DNA from: Nitrospirales bacterium
GTDB taxonomy: Bacteria; Nitrospirota; Nitrospiria; Nitrospirales; UBA8639
Reading direction: 5' to 3'
DNA: 6,953 bases
NCBI GenBank assembly: GCA_013817135.1
Contig: JACDDF010000118.1
Location: forward strand, 1 to 6,953
Shown: in pieces, positions 6,411 through 6,953 of the stretch
Layout of the letters: every line of letters starts with the position of its first letter
Position numbering within the stretch: position 1 is the stretch's first letter
Translations under genes and position numbers: made by a program
Notes under the pieces: generated by a model
Told to the model about the DNA's origin: nothing
The model's database searches: none
The model's input: the letters and a program-made list of their open reading frames with translations, nothing else

Positions 6411-6803
6411 ATGGTCGATACAGTTCAATACGCAACCGGAAAAAAGAAAAACGCGATTGCCCGAGCGTGGGTAGAACCAGGACAAGGCGACATCCTAGTC
6501 AACGCACGATCAGTAGATTCATATTTCCCACGATTGACACATCAAATCCAAATACAAACACCATTCGAGGTCACCAAAACCAGCGGGCAATTCAATGTCA
6601 AAGCCACGTTGACCGGTGGAGGCGTTTCAGGTCAGGCAGGAGCCCTTCGCCATGCCATTGCAAAGGCCTTAGCTCTGTATAATCCTTCATTACGGGATCC
6701 TTTGAAAAAAAATGGATTGCTCACCAGAGATAGCAGGGTGAAAGAGCGGAAAAAATACGGACAAAAAGGCGCCAGGGCCAAGTTCCAATACTCCAAACGA
6801 TAA
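6411..6803 (+). CDS. rpsI: 30S ribosomal protein S9
   Basis: S9 is a small-subunit protein in the 30S head whose C-terminal tail reaches the P-site tRNA. The 130 residues are the usual length. The N-terminal ATGKKKNAIARAWVEPG (8-24), the glycine-rich GGGVSGQAGALRHAIAKAL (69-87) and the basic C-terminal region from LLTRDSRVKERKKYGQKGAR (103-122) are all present. The conserved final Ser-Lys-Arg that contacts P-site tRNA is intact. It is the last gene of the rplM-rpsI unit, with a strong intrinsic terminator starting about 30 nt after the stop. Confidence 0.98.
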   Translation: MVDTVQYATGKKKNAIARAWVEPGQGDILVNARSVDSYFPRLTHQIQIQTPFEVTKTSGQFNVKATLTGGGVSGQAGALRHAIAKALALYNPSLRDPLKKNGLLTRDSRVKERKKYGQKGARAKFQYSKR

Positions 6804-6834
6804 TTGGCCGGTTCACCATTCAGGTAGAATTATG

Positions 6835-6863
6835 GGGGAGGCCATCCAGCCTCCCCTTTTTTT
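6835..6863 (+). terminator. Rho-independent terminator after rpsI
   Basis: GGGGAGGC (6835-6842) pairs perfectly with GCCTCCCC (6849-6856). This makes an 8-bp GC-rich stem with a six-base loop (CATCCA), followed directly by seven T residues (6857-6863). It is a textbook intrinsic terminator closing the rplM-rpsI unit. Confidence 0.93.
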
Positions 6864-6921
6864 AATCCGACATCTTCTGATGCCTTTGCCCACCTCAATC
6901 TATCTTTTCACAAACAGGCAT

Positions 6922-6949
6922 TTGGCACAGAGGAAAATTATTTCCTAAT
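6922..6949 (+). promoter_or_regulatory. Candidate promoter for a gene beyond the window edge
   Basis: TTGGCA (6922-6927) matches the -35 consensus at five of six positions. CCTAAT (6944-6949) matches TATAAT at four of six after a 16-nt spacer. Its position after a terminator makes a new unit plausible, but the gene it would serve is outside the window. Confidence 0.3.
6931..6946. repeat. Short perfect inverted repeat in the promoter spacer
   Basis: AGGAAA (6931-6936) and TTTCCT (6941-6946) are perfect inverted copies separated by ATTA. The palindrome lies in the spacer of the promoter candidate and reaches into its -10, where a repressor site would be effective. A 4-bp palindrome, CCTA-A-TAGG, overlaps it at 6944-6952. 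It may be an operator or chance. Confidence 0.3.
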
Positions 6950-6953
6950 AGGT

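Noticed and set aside
6269..6682. Plus-strand open frame of 137 codons overlapping rplM and rpsI
   Set aside because: It overlaps two certain ribosomal protein genes in another frame, and its translation is rich in Arg, Ser and Thr without recognisable motifs.

Overview
This is a compact block of bacterial housekeeping genes, all on the + strand. The proteins are diderm-type (a CdsA fragment, Dxr and a two-PDZ RseP site-2 protease). By eye, base composition is near 50% GC. Nitrospirota (Nitrospira-like) is my best guess from the gene order, especially a pair of DUF151 genes next to rplM-rpsI. That guess rests on memory and has not been tested by a search.

Positions 1-2871 hold an envelope and isoprenoid block: the C-terminal end of cdsA (phospholipid precursor CDP-diacylglycerol), dxr (first committed step of the MEP isoprenoid pathway) and rseP (intramembrane site-2 protease). 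The gaps are 36 and 18 nt, which fits one transcript. After a 90-nt gap comes proS (2962-4683), a full-length bacterial prolyl-tRNA synthetase with an inserted editing domain. The order cdsA-dxr-rseP-proS is a widely conserved bacterial arrangement.

Positions 4684-4917 are the only gene-poor stretch. It holds a 51-codon open frame with a Shine-Dalgarno-like sequence, in the same frame as proS, and two promoter-like sequences. One is an extended -10 and the other has a perfect TTGACA -35. A direct repeat lies between them. The stretch probably separates the proS unit from the next unit.

Positions 4918-5899 hold two tandem paralogous DUF151/bifunctional-nuclease-family genes that align without gaps over 147 residues. 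They are followed by rplM (L13) and rpsI (S9), the conserved ribosomal protein pair. A strong intrinsic terminator lies at 6835-6863. The last 90 bases contain no gene, but a promoter-like element with a palindrome in its spacer suggests a new unit starting just past the window edge.

I see no rRNA, tRNA, mobile element, CRISPR array or defence system. Nothing here clearly amounts to an undescribed system. The items most worth checking are the DUF151 pair and the proS-DUF151 intergenic region.
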